This document shows positions 56,115 to 64,000 of a stretch of 64,000 nt of DNA, piece after piece. The stretch covers positions 1 to 64,000 of the forward strand of contig NZ_JAFCKJ010000013.1 of the NCBI RefSeq assembly GCF_018130465.1, read 5' to 3'. The first letter of the stretch is position 1. Every line of letters starts with the position of its first letter. The position numbers were made by a program, and so were the translations under genes. Below the pieces are notes generated by a model. It had not been told where the DNA came from and made no database searches. It saw nothing but the letters and a program-made list of their open reading frames with translations. The DNA comes from Bradyrhizobium canariense. Lineage in GTDB: Bacteria; Pseudomonadota; Alphaproteobacteria; Rhizobiales; Xanthobacteraceae.

Positions 56115-56842
56115 TCAGCCGCCTCCTGCAGCGGCCATGCATTGCGGGTGATGGGAAGGCCGCCGGTGGCGCGGGAGCCGTCGGCAATCGCGAGACGATG
56201 CGAGGGCGACGGCGAGCACAGCGAGAAGCGCCAGCCTTCCGGATCGTCGGCGATATCGGGCTTGAAGCTGATCTCGATGGCCTCGCGCGATATCTGCATC
56301 GCGAAGGCGTCGAGCGGCAAATTGAGGCCGAAACCCCTGGCCTTCAGATAGGCTTCTTTCAGCGTCCAGTAGTCGAAGAAGCGCTCGATCGCGGCGGGCT
56401 CCGGCAGTCCGCGCAGCGTTTCGACCTCTTCCGGCGCGAAGAACCGAAGCGCGGTCGACAGCGGCGCCACCCGACGCGACACGGTCTCTACGTCGACGCC
56501 GACGGTCTCATGCCCTGACACGACGCAGGCAACGCAGCCGTCGGCGTGCGACAGGCTGAAATGCAGCGTGCTCGAGGTCCTGGGCGACGCCACAAACGGC
56601 CGCCCGTAACGCCCGGCCGCAAATGCCCAGTCGGTGGGTGCGACATTCGGTGCGACGTGCGAGAGCGCCAGGCGCAACATCGCGTGCGCGAAAATATACT
56701 GCCGCTGGTGCCGCTCGAACATGAAGCGGTCGGCTCGTACCCGTTCGTCGACCGAGAGCAAGCGCCGGCACGCATCAACCGCACCCGGCGCGTCAAAAGT
56801 CTCGATCAGTCCGACAAACAGTTCAATCCTGTCGTCTGTCAT
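56111..56842 (-). CDS. 4'-phosphopantetheinyl transferase (Sfp type)
   Basis: 243 residues. Mg-binding motif VGVDVETVSR and the WTLKEAYLKARGFGL signature mark the Sfp class, which loads the phosphopantetheine arm on carrier domains; the RFMFERHQRQYIFAHAML block near the N-terminus is also typical. Start at the ATG 56842 (the TTG before it is not needed). It should activate the two carrier domains of the NRPS upstream, and is coupled to the monooxygenase gene downstream. Confidence 0.92.
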   Translation of the reverse strand: MTDDRIELFVGLIETFDAPGAVDACRRLLSVDERVRADRFMFERHQRQYIFAHAMLRLALSHVAPNVAPTDWAFAAGRYGRPFVASPRTSSTLHFSLSHADGCVACVVSGHETVGVDVETVSRRVAPLSTALRFFAPEEVETLRGLPEPAAIERFFDYWTLKEAYLKARGFGLNLPLDAFAMQISREAIEISFKPDIADDPEGWRFSLCSPSPSHRLAIADGSRATGGLPITRNAWPLQEAAE

Positions 56843-56921
56843 CAATTGGGCCCATGGCGTCAGGCCGGGGCCAAATCCCCTGCCATGACCGAAGAATCAA
56901 CTGAGCAAGAATCAACTGCGC

Positions 56922-57055
56922 GGACCGCTTCTAGCGGTCCACTCGGGCGAATCCTTGTCGATTGCTGGCCGGTTTACGGGCGCAAGCTTGTGCGAGACCC
57001 CAACTCGACACGCGAGCGGCCAAATTTGAAAACTGAAGCCCGAAAACTGAAGCCT
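56922..57055. repeat. Hairpin and 14-bp tandem duplication upstream of the transferase
   Basis: GGACCGCT-TCT-AGCGGTCC at 56922-56940 is a perfect 8-bp hairpin. At 57028-57055 GAAAACTGAAGCCC is followed directly by GAAAACTGAAGCCT. At 56892-56918 AAGAATCAACTG occurs twice 15 bp apart. The 245 bp between the transferase and the 55-residue gene hold nothing else I can support. Confidence 0.6.
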
Positions 57056-57087
57056 GAAGATTCGTGCGGCGTCCCGGCCGACGAGTC

Positions 57088-57255
57088 TTACTTCTTCTTC
57101 TTGGCCTTCTTGGACCCGCCCAGCATCGAAATGCTGGCGTCGACGTCCTTCAGCGCGGACTGCAGCTTCTTCTTCTCGGCGCCGAGCAGCTTCTGCAGGG
57201 CCTTGCGGTCCTTGTCGCTCAACGAGGTGCCCTTGGTAAATTTGATGAAACCCAT
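57088..57255 (-). CDS. 55-residue basic protein between NRPS and transferase
   Basis: Starts MGFIKFTKGTSLSDKDRKAL, a helical middle (LQKLLGAEKKKLQSALKDV) and ends in a poly-Lys tail (KKAKKKK). No family assigned; the Lys tail may bind nucleic acid or phosphate. ATG at 57255 with GGGGGAG 7 bases upstream, a strong ribosome site. Whether it belongs to the NRPS cluster or is a passenger is unclear. Confidence 0.65.
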   Translation of the reverse strand: MGFIKFTKGTSLSDKDRKALQKLLGAEKKKLQSALKDVDASISMLGGSKKAKKKK

Positions 57256-57398
57256 AACAAACTCCCCCGGTTGAAAATAATCGTCCAAATCAAAACGCGA
57301 GAATAATCTTGCGCGATGGCGCCAAATAATCAAGATGCAACTTGGTCATTCACAGCTTTGGCGAGTGAACCAGTATTCGCCCGTGCTGTACAGCCGGT

Positions 57399-60300
57399 TC
57401 ATGCCGCCCTGCGATTGAGCAATCGGCCGAGCGGCGCGTTGGGTTGGGCGAGGGCGGCCCCGAGCAGCGCGACGAGATTCTCCATCCACTGGCCGACCGT
57501 AGCGCCGTCGAGCAGCTCGCTCTTGTAATTGCATGAACCGGTGATTCCCGTCGGGCGCTCCTTGAGCATCAGCGACAGCCAGGTCTGGTCGATCGGCAGC
57601 ACCGGCTGGCCTTCGCGGGCGATGTTGCCGATCGACCCTGTCGTGAGATCAGGCAGATCGAGCGGCTGGCGCAGCGGATTTTGCAGGGTGAAATAGACCT
57701 GGAGCAGCGAGGCTGGATCCACCCCCTCCCGCTCCAGATGGTCGGCCAGGATGCTGAACGGCAGCTCCTGGCGCGCATGCGCGTCAAGCACGCTCTGACG
57801 GACCCGGGCCACGGCCTGCGCGAACGACAGCTCCGGCGTGATTTTGGTGCGAACGATCACCGTGTTCTCGAACGGACCGACGATCCGGTCGGTGTCCGGC
57901 TGGGCGCGATTGGCCATGGCGGTGGCGATCGAGATGTCGTTGCGGCCGGTCCGCGCCAGCAGCAGGGCTTTCAAGCCGGTCAGCAGGCACATGAACAGCG
58001 TGCAATTGTGCTGGCTGGCGAAAGCCGTGAGCCGGCCGATCAGCTCACGCTCGAGGCTGACCGGATGGTGCCCCGTGGACGCGCCCGGGCTTGATTCGCC
58101 TTCGAAGAGGGGGGCCGCCCCGCGCAAATTCTCCGTCCAGTCGGCCGCCTGACGGCGGGCGGCATCGGTGCCGCACCACCAGCGCTGCCAGCGCGCGACG
58201 TCCGAAAAGGCCGGCGGCAGTTTCGGCAGCGGCACCGACGGATAGCCGGCCAGCGCCGCATAGCGATTGGACAATTCCTCGAACAGCACGCCGATCGACC
58301 AGCCGTCGACGACGGCGTGGTGCAGCGTCAGCAGCAACACATGATCGCCGTCGTGGAGCCGCAACAGCCGAGCGCGCAGCAGCGGTGCGCGCGTGGTGTC
58401 GATCGGGGCATAGGCCTCCTGTTCGATCAGGAGAACGATCTTGCGGAGTTCCAGGGCCTTGCGCCGCTTGTTGTCGTGGGGCTGACCGTCGCCGATCGTC
58501 TCGACACTCAGGACACGGCCGAGGGCGCCGGGCGCGGCGACGCGGCTGACGGGCTCCCCGCCGCTCCAGCCGAAATGGGTCCGCAGCGATTCGTGCCGGC
58601 GCACGACGTCGTCCACCGCCTGCGCCAGCGCGGCCCGATTGAGCGGCCCCCGGAGACGGAACGCGAAAGGCAGGTTGAACAGCGGCAGACCCGGAAGATT
58701 CTGCTCGATCCGCAGCATCTGGTCCTGCGCGATCGAGAGCGTGGGAGGGCCGCTTTCGGCCAGGCTCGCTCCAGCCAACCTTGCCAAACTTGCGGCAGGC
58801 TTGCGCGGCTTTGCAGCCACGGCCTCGTCGACCCGCCGGGCAAGCTCTTCGATCGTCGGTGCCTCGAAGATGGTCTTGATCGGCAGCGACACGCCGAGCG
58901 CCCGAGCGACGCGCGCCATCGCCTGGCCGGCCAGCAGCGAATGGCCGCCGAGGTCGAAGAAATTGTCGGTGACGCCGAGGCTCTCGACCTTCAGCAGGTC
59001 GATCCAGATGTCGGACAACACCTTTTCGGTGAAGCGCCGCGCCGGCACGGCCGCATCCGGTCCGGACGCTTCCTGCTGCGCCGGCGCCAGCAGCGCGGTC
59101 CGGTCGATCTTGCCATGGGCGTTGAGCGGCACCTGGTCCAGGAACAGGAACGCGGACGGGATGGCATGGCCCGGCAGCCGGCTCTTCAGGAACTCGCGCA
59201 GCTCGCTGGCGCTGCTGCGGCTGCCGGAGCTTGCGACGATATGGGCGATCAGCCTGACATCGCCGCTCGCCTCGCGACGCGGCTCGACGATGCCCGCGCG
59301 CACACTCGGATGGTCGGCAAGCGCGTTCTCGATCTCCTTGAGCTCGATACGGTAGCCGCGGACCTTGACCTGATGGTCGGCGCGACCGAGGCATTCGATC
59401 GTGCCGTCGGCGCGGCGGCGGGCGAGGTCGCCGGTCCGGTACAGCCGGCGGCCGGCCTGGCGCGAGAACGGATCGGGCAGGAAGCGCTGCCGGCTCTGCG
59501 CGGGATCGTTGACATAGCCGCGGCCTACACCGGCGCCGCCGATGCAGAGCTCGCCGGTCACGCCGACCGGCTGCGGCTGCAGGCTTGCGTCGAGCACGTA
59601 GAGCTGCGTGTTCGGCAGCGGCGCGCCGACCGGGACGTTGCCCGTCGTGGTCGCCGGTGCCTTGGTCAGGCGATGCAGCGAGACGTCGTCGGAACATTCC
59701 GACGCACCATAGGCATTGATCAGCGGCACTTTCGGACAGCGGGCGAACCAGGCCTTGCAGAGATCGACGGGCAGCGGCTCGCCCGTCGAGATCAGAAGGC
59801 GCAGCCTCGCAAAGGCGCGCCGGACCCGTGCCTCGTCCATGCGATCGAGGATCACGCGCAGCAGCGATGGGACGATCTCGAGCACCGTGATGCCCTCGCG
59901 CTCGATCTCCCGCGCGAGCAAGATCGGGTCCCGCACGATCGCGGTACCGCAGACATGGACGCGCGCGCCGACCATGGGCCCCGCGAGGAACTGCCACACC
60001 GAGACGACAAAACTCTGCGGCGCGGTCTGCGCGATTACGTCCCTGGCCGAGAGGTTCAGCTCGGAGATGAGCGAGGCCAGATGGTTCGAAAGCCCCCGCT
60101 GCTCGATCATGACGCCCTTCGGCGCGCCGGAGGACCCGGAGGTGTAGATGAGATAGGCGAGGCTCGAAGCCGCGCGCCGCGCCGCGCGGGCCGGCTTGGT
60201 CGACGCTGGCGCGATCGCGTCCTCGAGCTCGGCCACCTGGATGCGCTCGACCAGCGGTTCGAGCAGCGCCTCGACCATGGATGATTGCGCGCGTCCGGTC

Positions 60301-63300
60301 AGCAGCACGCGGGCGCAGCTCGATCCGAGGATGGTTGCGAGTCGTGCCGGCGGCTGCTCGGGATCGAGATTGAGGAAGGCTGCGCCCACGCGTTGCACGG
60401 CGATCATCGCGGCGAGCAGGTCGGGCCCGCGATCCGCGAGCAAGGCGACCACGGCCTCGGCGCCGACGCCTTCCCGGGCCAGCCAGCGCGCCGCCGCCTG
60501 GCTGCGGCGAGCCAGCTCGCGATAGCTCAGGGAAGTGCGGCCGTCCGACACCGCGATCGCGTTCGGCGTCTTTTTGGCTTGGCGGTCGAAACGTTCGCTC
60601 AAATTGCCGCGCGTGCTGAAATTGGCCGGCACGCCCCGGCCCTTCGCCAGCAGCTGCCGGCGTTCGGCCTCGGTCAGGAGCGGCAGGTGCGAGATGCGCT
60701 GCTCCGGATCGGCGATGACGGATTTGAGCAGGGTCTTGAACTGGGCGGCCACGCCCTCGATCGTCGCCGCGTCGAACAGATCGGTGGCGTATTCGAAGAA
60801 GCCGGTGAAACGGCCGTCGGCCTCGACCAGTTCGAGTGTGATGTCGAATCGCGCCACCTTTGGATCGATCTCGATCCGCCGCGTCGACAGACCAGAGAAA
60901 GATGCCGCCTCGATCGAGGCGTTCTGGAGGATGAACATGATCCGAAACAGCGGATTGCCGTCGCTCCTTCGCGCGATCTGAAGCGCGCGCAGGACTTCTT
61001 CGATCGGAAGATCCTGATTGCGGTAGGCATCGAGCGTGACCTGCCGTACCCGGCGCAACAATTCGCCGAAGCTCGGATCGCCGCTAAAATCGTTGCGCAG
61101 GATCAGGGTGTTGGCGAACAGTCCAATCAGGCGCTCGCTCTCGATCTGGTTGCGGTTGGCGATCAGCGAGCCGGTCGCGACGTCCTCGTGTCCGGTGTGG
61201 CGGAACAGCAGGCACTGGAATACCGCGAGCAGGGTCATGAAGGGCGTGACGCCCTGGTTCTGGCTCAGCGCGCGCAGGTCGGCCGACAGAGTCCTGGAGA
61301 ATTCGAGATAGCGACGGGCACCGTGACCGCTCCAGACCTCCGGCCTTGGCCGGTCGGTCCGCAGCGGCAGCGTGGTGACGCCGTCGAGCTGCGTCCGCCA
61401 GTAATCAAGCTGCTCTTTTGCGGCCGGCGTCTGCGCCCAGCTCTGCTGCCAGAGCGCAAAGTCGCGGTACTGGAAGGCGGGCGAAGGCAGTGCCGCCACG
61501 TCGTTCTCGCGCGCTGCCGAATAATGGGCGGCGAGTTCTTCCCAGAACAGCCGCTGCGACCAGCCGTCGGTGACGAGGTGATGGACGTTGACCACCAGCG
61601 CGTGGCTGCTCTTGTCGAACGAGAGCAGCGTGACCTTCAGCGGCGCCTCGCGCGCAAGGTCGAACGGATGTTGCGCGAGCCGGAGCGCTTCGCGCCCGAT
61701 AACAGCGGCTCGCTTGTCCGCGGAGCAGGGCTTGAGCTTGATCCGCTCGAACCGCGGCGGCGATTGCAGCACAAGCTGCACCGGCTCGCCCTCGCGCTCG
61801 ATGATGACCGACCGCAACGCCTCATGGCGCGCAGAGACCGAGGCGAGGCCAGTAGAAAGCGCGGCGACGTCGACCTGGCCCCTGAGGAGCGCGACTTCGA
61901 CGACGTTATAATTGTAGCGGGTCGGATCGAGCCGCGAGAGCACGTACATCCGTTGCTGCTGGAACGACAGCGGCGCGCCTGCTTCAGCGGCCTGGCGCCA
62001 GGCCGGCAGCATCGTTTCGCGATGGGTTGCGGCGGTCTCGAGCCGGGCCGCAAGCGCGGCGACCGTGGCGCAATCGAAGATGTCTTCGAACGAGAAGTCG
62101 ACATTGAAGCGTTCGCGCAGGCGCGAGCGCATCTGCGTCACCGCGAGCGAGTCCGCGCCGAGCGCAAAGACGTCCTGATCGCGCCCGACCTGCGGCAGCT
62201 CCAGCAAATTGGCCCAGATTCCGGCGAGCTGGGTCTCCAGCGCGTTGCGCGGCAGGCGGGCCTCCTCGCCGCCGCCCATTGTTGCGATCAGCTCGGCGAG
62301 CGCATTGCGCTTGACCTTGCCGCTGGCGCCTTTCGGCAGCGTCGCCACGCTGCGGATCAGGCTCGGCACTTTGTAGGCCGCGAGCCGCTTTCGCGCGAAC
62401 TGGCGCAACTGGTCAGAGGTCGCCTCGGAATTCGGCCGCAGCACCACGACGGCGGCGACGTTCTCGCCGAGCTTTTGGTGCGGGACGGCAAACACGCCGG
62501 CCTCCAGCACCGCCGGATGGCTGAGCAGAACCTCTTCCACCTCCAGGGGCGAGATCTTCTGCCCGCCGCGGTTGATGACGTCCTTGATACGGCCGACGAT
62601 GAAGAGATAGCCGTCGGTGTCGAGATAGCCGAGATCGCCGGTCCGGAACCAGCCGTTGCGGAAGGCGGCCTGTGTCGCCGCCTCGTCATTGAAGTAGCCG
62701 CGGCTCAAGTTCGGTCCGCGCAGCATGATCTCGCCATGCTCGCCGCTCGCGAGCGCGCGGCCCGCCTCGTCCATGATTGCGATCTCGGGGCCCGCGGCGC
62801 GGCCGACCGATCCGATCTTGCGCAGTTCGAACGGGTTGGCCGCGATCTGCGAGGCCGCCTCCGTCATGCCGTAGGTTTCGAGCACGGGAACGCCGAACGT
62901 CGCCTCCAGCCCGTCGAGGATCGCGGGCGCAAGCGAGGCCGAGGCGGAGCGGATCACGCGCAGCGACGACGATCGGGCAAGGTCCGGGTTCGCTTCCGCC
63001 GCCGTCAGCAGCGCGCGATGGATGGTCGGCACTGCCGTGTACCAGGTCGGTTGCAGCTGCCGCATCCAGCCGAAGAAGGAGGATGCGTCGAAACCGTCGG
63101 TACAGATCACGCTGGAGCCCGCGGCCAGCGCCGTCAGCAGGCCGGAGATCAAACCATGGGCGTGAAACAGCGGCAGGACGTTGAGCAGACGATCGTGGGG
63201 CGCGAGCGACAGCACGCGGCCGGCATTGTAGGCGGACAGGCACACGTTGCGATGCGTCAGCGGCACCATCTTCGGCCGCGCCGCCGTGCCCGATGTCAGC

Positions 63301-63851
63301 AGGATGAACGCATCATCGTCGCCGCGCGAGGCGCCGGCGGTGCTCGCCGGTCCAACCGCCGGTCCGACGAACGTGCAGCCGCCGAGATCGTCGTGCGACC
63401 CCGGCACGAAATCGATCACAGCGATATCGAGCGTCTTGGCGACATCGCGGCTCGCCGAGTTCGTGTCGGCCCGGGTGACGAGTGCCGTCAGCTTCAATTC
63501 GCTGAAATAGCGTTGCAGCTCGTCCGCCGTCAGATCGGGATTGACGGGGACGCAAGCACAGCTCGAGGCGACCGCGATCAGGGCCAGTGCGCTGTCGGCA
63601 CCGCGCGGCAGCCCAACCGCGATGCGGTCGGCAGGGGCAATGCCGAGTCCGCGCAGCGTGCGGACGAGATCCTGCGTCCGGTCGCCAATCCCGCCGTAGT
63701 TGAGGACCGGCCGGCCAGGGGCGAGGAGGGCGGGGGCCGCCGGCGTCTTGCGGGCATGGAAATCGAGAAGGCCGCCGATATGCGCGAATATCTTCGTTTC
63801 GGCCGTCGTGCTGGCTGATCCCTGCGGCGCTGGGCGTGTGGCGTCCGACAA
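57399..63851 (-). CDS. Nonribosomal peptide synthetase, A-T-C-A-T-C
   Basis: 2150 residues. Domain order: acyl-CoA-ligase-like adenylation (LLTSGTAARPKMVP about 184; YGMTEAAS; catalytic Lys in KGASGKVKR), carrier T1 (LGADSLAVTQ about 567), condensation C1 (HHLVTDGWS about 755), amino-acid adenylation A2 (YTSGSSGAPKGVM about 1235; GKIDRTAL), T2 (LGGHSLLAGQ about 1632), condensation C2 (HHAVVDGWS about 1843). There is no thioesterase or reductase, so C2 may release the product onto a free amine. In A2 the usual FDxSVW is FVVSVW, lacking the Asp that binds the alpha-amino group. TTG start at 63851 after AAGGGA. A matching Sfp-type transferase is nearby. Confidence 0.9.
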   Translation of the reverse strand: MSDATRPAPQGSASTTAETKIFAHIGGLLDFHARKTPAAPALLAPGRPVLNYGGIGDRTQDLVRTLRGLGIAPADRIAVGLPRGADSALALIAVASSCACVPVNPDLTADELQRYFSELKLTALVTRADTNSASRDVAKTLDIAVIDFVPGSHDDLGGCTFVGPAVGPASTAGASRGDDDAFILLTSGTAARPKMVPLTHRNVCLSAYNAGRVLSLAPHDRLLNVLPLFHAHGLISGLLTALAAGSSVICTDGFDASSFFGWMRQLQPTWYTAVPTIHRALLTAAEANPDLARSSSLRVIRSASASLAPAILDGLEATFGVPVLETYGMTEAASQIAANPFELRKIGSVGRAAGPEIAIMDEAGRALASGEHGEIMLRGPNLSRGYFNDEAATQAAFRNGWFRTGDLGYLDTDGYLFIVGRIKDVINRGGQKISPLEVEEVLLSHPAVLEAGVFAVPHQKLGENVAAVVVLRPNSEATSDQLRQFARKRLAAYKVPSLIRSVATLPKGASGKVKRNALAELIATMGGGEEARLPRNALETQLAGIWANLLELPQVGRDQDVFALGADSLAVTQMRSRLRERFNVDFSFEDIFDCATVAALAARLETAATHRETMLPAWRQAAEAGAPLSFQQQRMYVLSRLDPTRYNYNVVEVALLRGQVDVAALSTGLASVSARHEALRSVIIEREGEPVQLVLQSPPRFERIKLKPCSADKRAAVIGREALRLAQHPFDLAREAPLKVTLLSFDKSSHALVVNVHHLVTDGWSQRLFWEELAAHYSAARENDVAALPSPAFQYRDFALWQQSWAQTPAAKEQLDYWRTQLDGVTTLPLRTDRPRPEVWSGHGARRYLEFSRTLSADLRALSQNQGVTPFMTLLAVFQCLLFRHTGHEDVATGSLIANRNQIESERLIGLFANTLILRNDFSGDPSFGELLRRVRQVTLDAYRNQDLPIEEVLRALQIARRSDGNPLFRIMFILQNASIEAASFSGLSTRRIEIDPKVARFDITLELVEADGRFTGFFEYATDLFDAATIEGVAAQFKTLLKSVIADPEQRISHLPLLTEAERRQLLAKGRGVPANFSTRGNLSERFDRQAKKTPNAIAVSDGRTSLSYRELARRSQAAARWLAREGVGAEAVVALLADRGPDLLAAMIAVQRVGAAFLNLDPEQPPARLATILGSSCARVLLTGRAQSSMVEALLEPLVERIQVAELEDAIAPASTKPARAARRAASSLAYLIYTSGSSGAPKGVMIEQRGLSNHLASLISELNLSARDVIAQTAPQSFVVSVWQFLAGPMVGARVHVCGTAIVRDPILLAREIEREGITVLEIVPSLLRVILDRMDEARVRRAFARLRLLISTGEPLPVDLCKAWFARCPKVPLINAYGASECSDDVSLHRLTKAPATTTGNVPVGAPLPNTQLYVLDASLQPQPVGVTGELCIGGAGVGRGYVNDPAQSRQRFLPDPFSRQAGRRLYRTGDLARRRADGTIECLGRADHQVKVRGYRIELKEIENALADHPSVRAGIVEPRREASGDVRLIAHIVASSGSRSSASELREFLKSRLPGHAIPSAFLFLDQVPLNAHGKIDRTALLAPAQQEASGPDAAVPARRFTEKVLSDIWIDLLKVESLGVTDNFFDLGGHSLLAGQAMARVARALGVSLPIKTIFEAPTIEELARRVDEAVAAKPRKPAASLARLAGASLAESGPPTLSIAQDQMLRIEQNLPGLPLFNLPFAFRLRGPLNRAALAQAVDDVVRRHESLRTHFGWSGGEPVSRVAAPGALGRVLSVETIGDGQPHDNKRRKALELRKIVLLIEQEAYAPIDTTRAPLLRARLLRLHDGDHVLLLTLHHAVVDGWSIGVLFEELSNRYAALAGYPSVPLPKLPPAFSDVARWQRWWCGTDAARRQAADWTENLRGAAPLFEGESSPGASTGHHPVSLERELIGRLTAFASQHNCTLFMCLLTGLKALLLARTGRNDISIATAMANRAQPDTDRIVGPFENTVIVRTKITPELSFAQAVARVRQSVLDAHARQELPFSILADHLEREGVDPASLLQVYFTLQNPLRQPLDLPDLTTGSIGNIAREGQPVLPIDQTWLSLMLKERPTGITGSCNYKSELLDGATVGQWMENLVALLGAALAQPNAPLGRLLNRRAA

Positions 63852-63854
63852 TTC

Positions 63855-63903
63855 CGTTCCCTTTTGATCCGATTGGGCTATTCTTCCAAGAAGTAAGGGA
63901 ACG
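63855..63903 (-). promoter_or_regulatory. Inverted repeat that can mask the NRPS ribosome site
   Basis: In the minus-strand mRNA CGTTCCCTT (63903-63895) can pair with AAGGGAACG (63863-63855), which includes the AAGGGA Shine-Dalgarno just before the TTG at 63851. Arms are 9 bp with a 31-base loop. It would make translation of the NRPS conditional; the trigger is unknown. The rest of the window to 64000 contains no gene I can support. Confidence 0.5.
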
Positions 63904-64000
63904 CGTCCAGTCTGAGGTGAAGTTTTGGCCCCAAAATCTGTGGTTGAGGGGTCCTAAGCGCTTCGACGGAGTGATTGGTCGGGCAGAATCACCATGCTGG

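Noticed and set aside
60285-63818. 1177-codon open frame antisense to the NRPS, continuing from another (58317-60284)
   Set aside because: It is the Arg/His/Gln-rich complement of a high-GC coding frame, with no family motif, ribosome site or neighbour logic. The opposite strand is a clear NRPS.

Overview
The window is high-GC DNA (third codon positions mostly G or C) from an alphaproteobacterium, most likely Bradyrhizobium or a close relative in the Nitrobacteraceae. The evidence is ctrA beside flagellar genes, a CheA with tandem CheW domains and a receiver domain, several long palindromic intergenic elements, and the overall gene content. No rRNA, tRNA, CRISPR array, intact transposase or phage gene was found.

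Layout. 1-5.2 kb: chemotaxis operon cheA (5' end outside the window)-cheW-cheY-cheB-cheR. 5.3-7.3 kb: an opposing DUF350 / DUF1190 / ATP-grasp (YgiC-like) operon. 7.5-10.5 kb: ctrA, divergent from fliI-fliJ; flhA lies apart at 25.3-27.5 kb. 10.6-14.8 kb: an ECF sigma factor with a membrane anti-sigma factor, three tiny exported proteins with two cysteines each, and an AraC regulator. 14.9-18.9 kb: a tightly packed four-gene operon built around a membrane-anchored ClpB-type AAA+ ATPase and a Sel1-repeat protein, which I cannot assign to a described system. 19-23.8 kb: an NDH-2-like flavoprotein facing a very large exported WD40-caspase-SH3 protein. 23.8-25.3 kb is mostly repeats. 27.8-32.2 kb: periplasmic copper-handling cluster (CusF, cupredoxin, multicopper oxidase, TolC-type channel, lipoprotein, His-rich protein). 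32.4-36.2 kb: MFS transporter, small exported proteins, LysR and TetR regulators. 36.4-40.2 kb: three-subunit molybdenum hydroxylase. 40.6-50.1 kb: amine and amino-acid catabolism (omega-amino-acid transaminase, D-amino-acid dehydrogenase, polar amino-acid ABC importer, amine oxidase-like flavoprotein, gamma-glutamyltransferase) with two XRE-cupin regulators. 51-55.1 kb: sorbosone-dehydrogenase-like/cytochrome c protein, SMP-30-like protein, histone-deacetylase/acetylpolyamine-amidohydrolase family enzyme. 55.1-63.9 kb: an orphan-looking A-T-C-A-T-C nonribosomal peptide synthetase with its phosphopantetheinyl transferase and an FMN monooxygenase.

How the parts work together. The Che proteins, FliI, FliJ, FlhA and CtrA belong to motility and its cell-cycle control; the ctrA-fliI intergenic region carries a dense run of GANTC (CcrM) sites and a CtrA-like box. 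fliI itself starts in the last unit of a four-unit 14-bp repeat in which each unit is a mini-ORF ending inside the next start codon. The NRPS has a TTG start whose Shine-Dalgarno can be masked by an upstream inverted repeat. The divergent XRE-cupin/ABC-importer region holds two matched TTCA-N6-TGAA operators. The candidates I consider least explained are the AAA+/Sel1 membrane operon, the exported WD40-caspase with an EF-hand, and the NRPS product.
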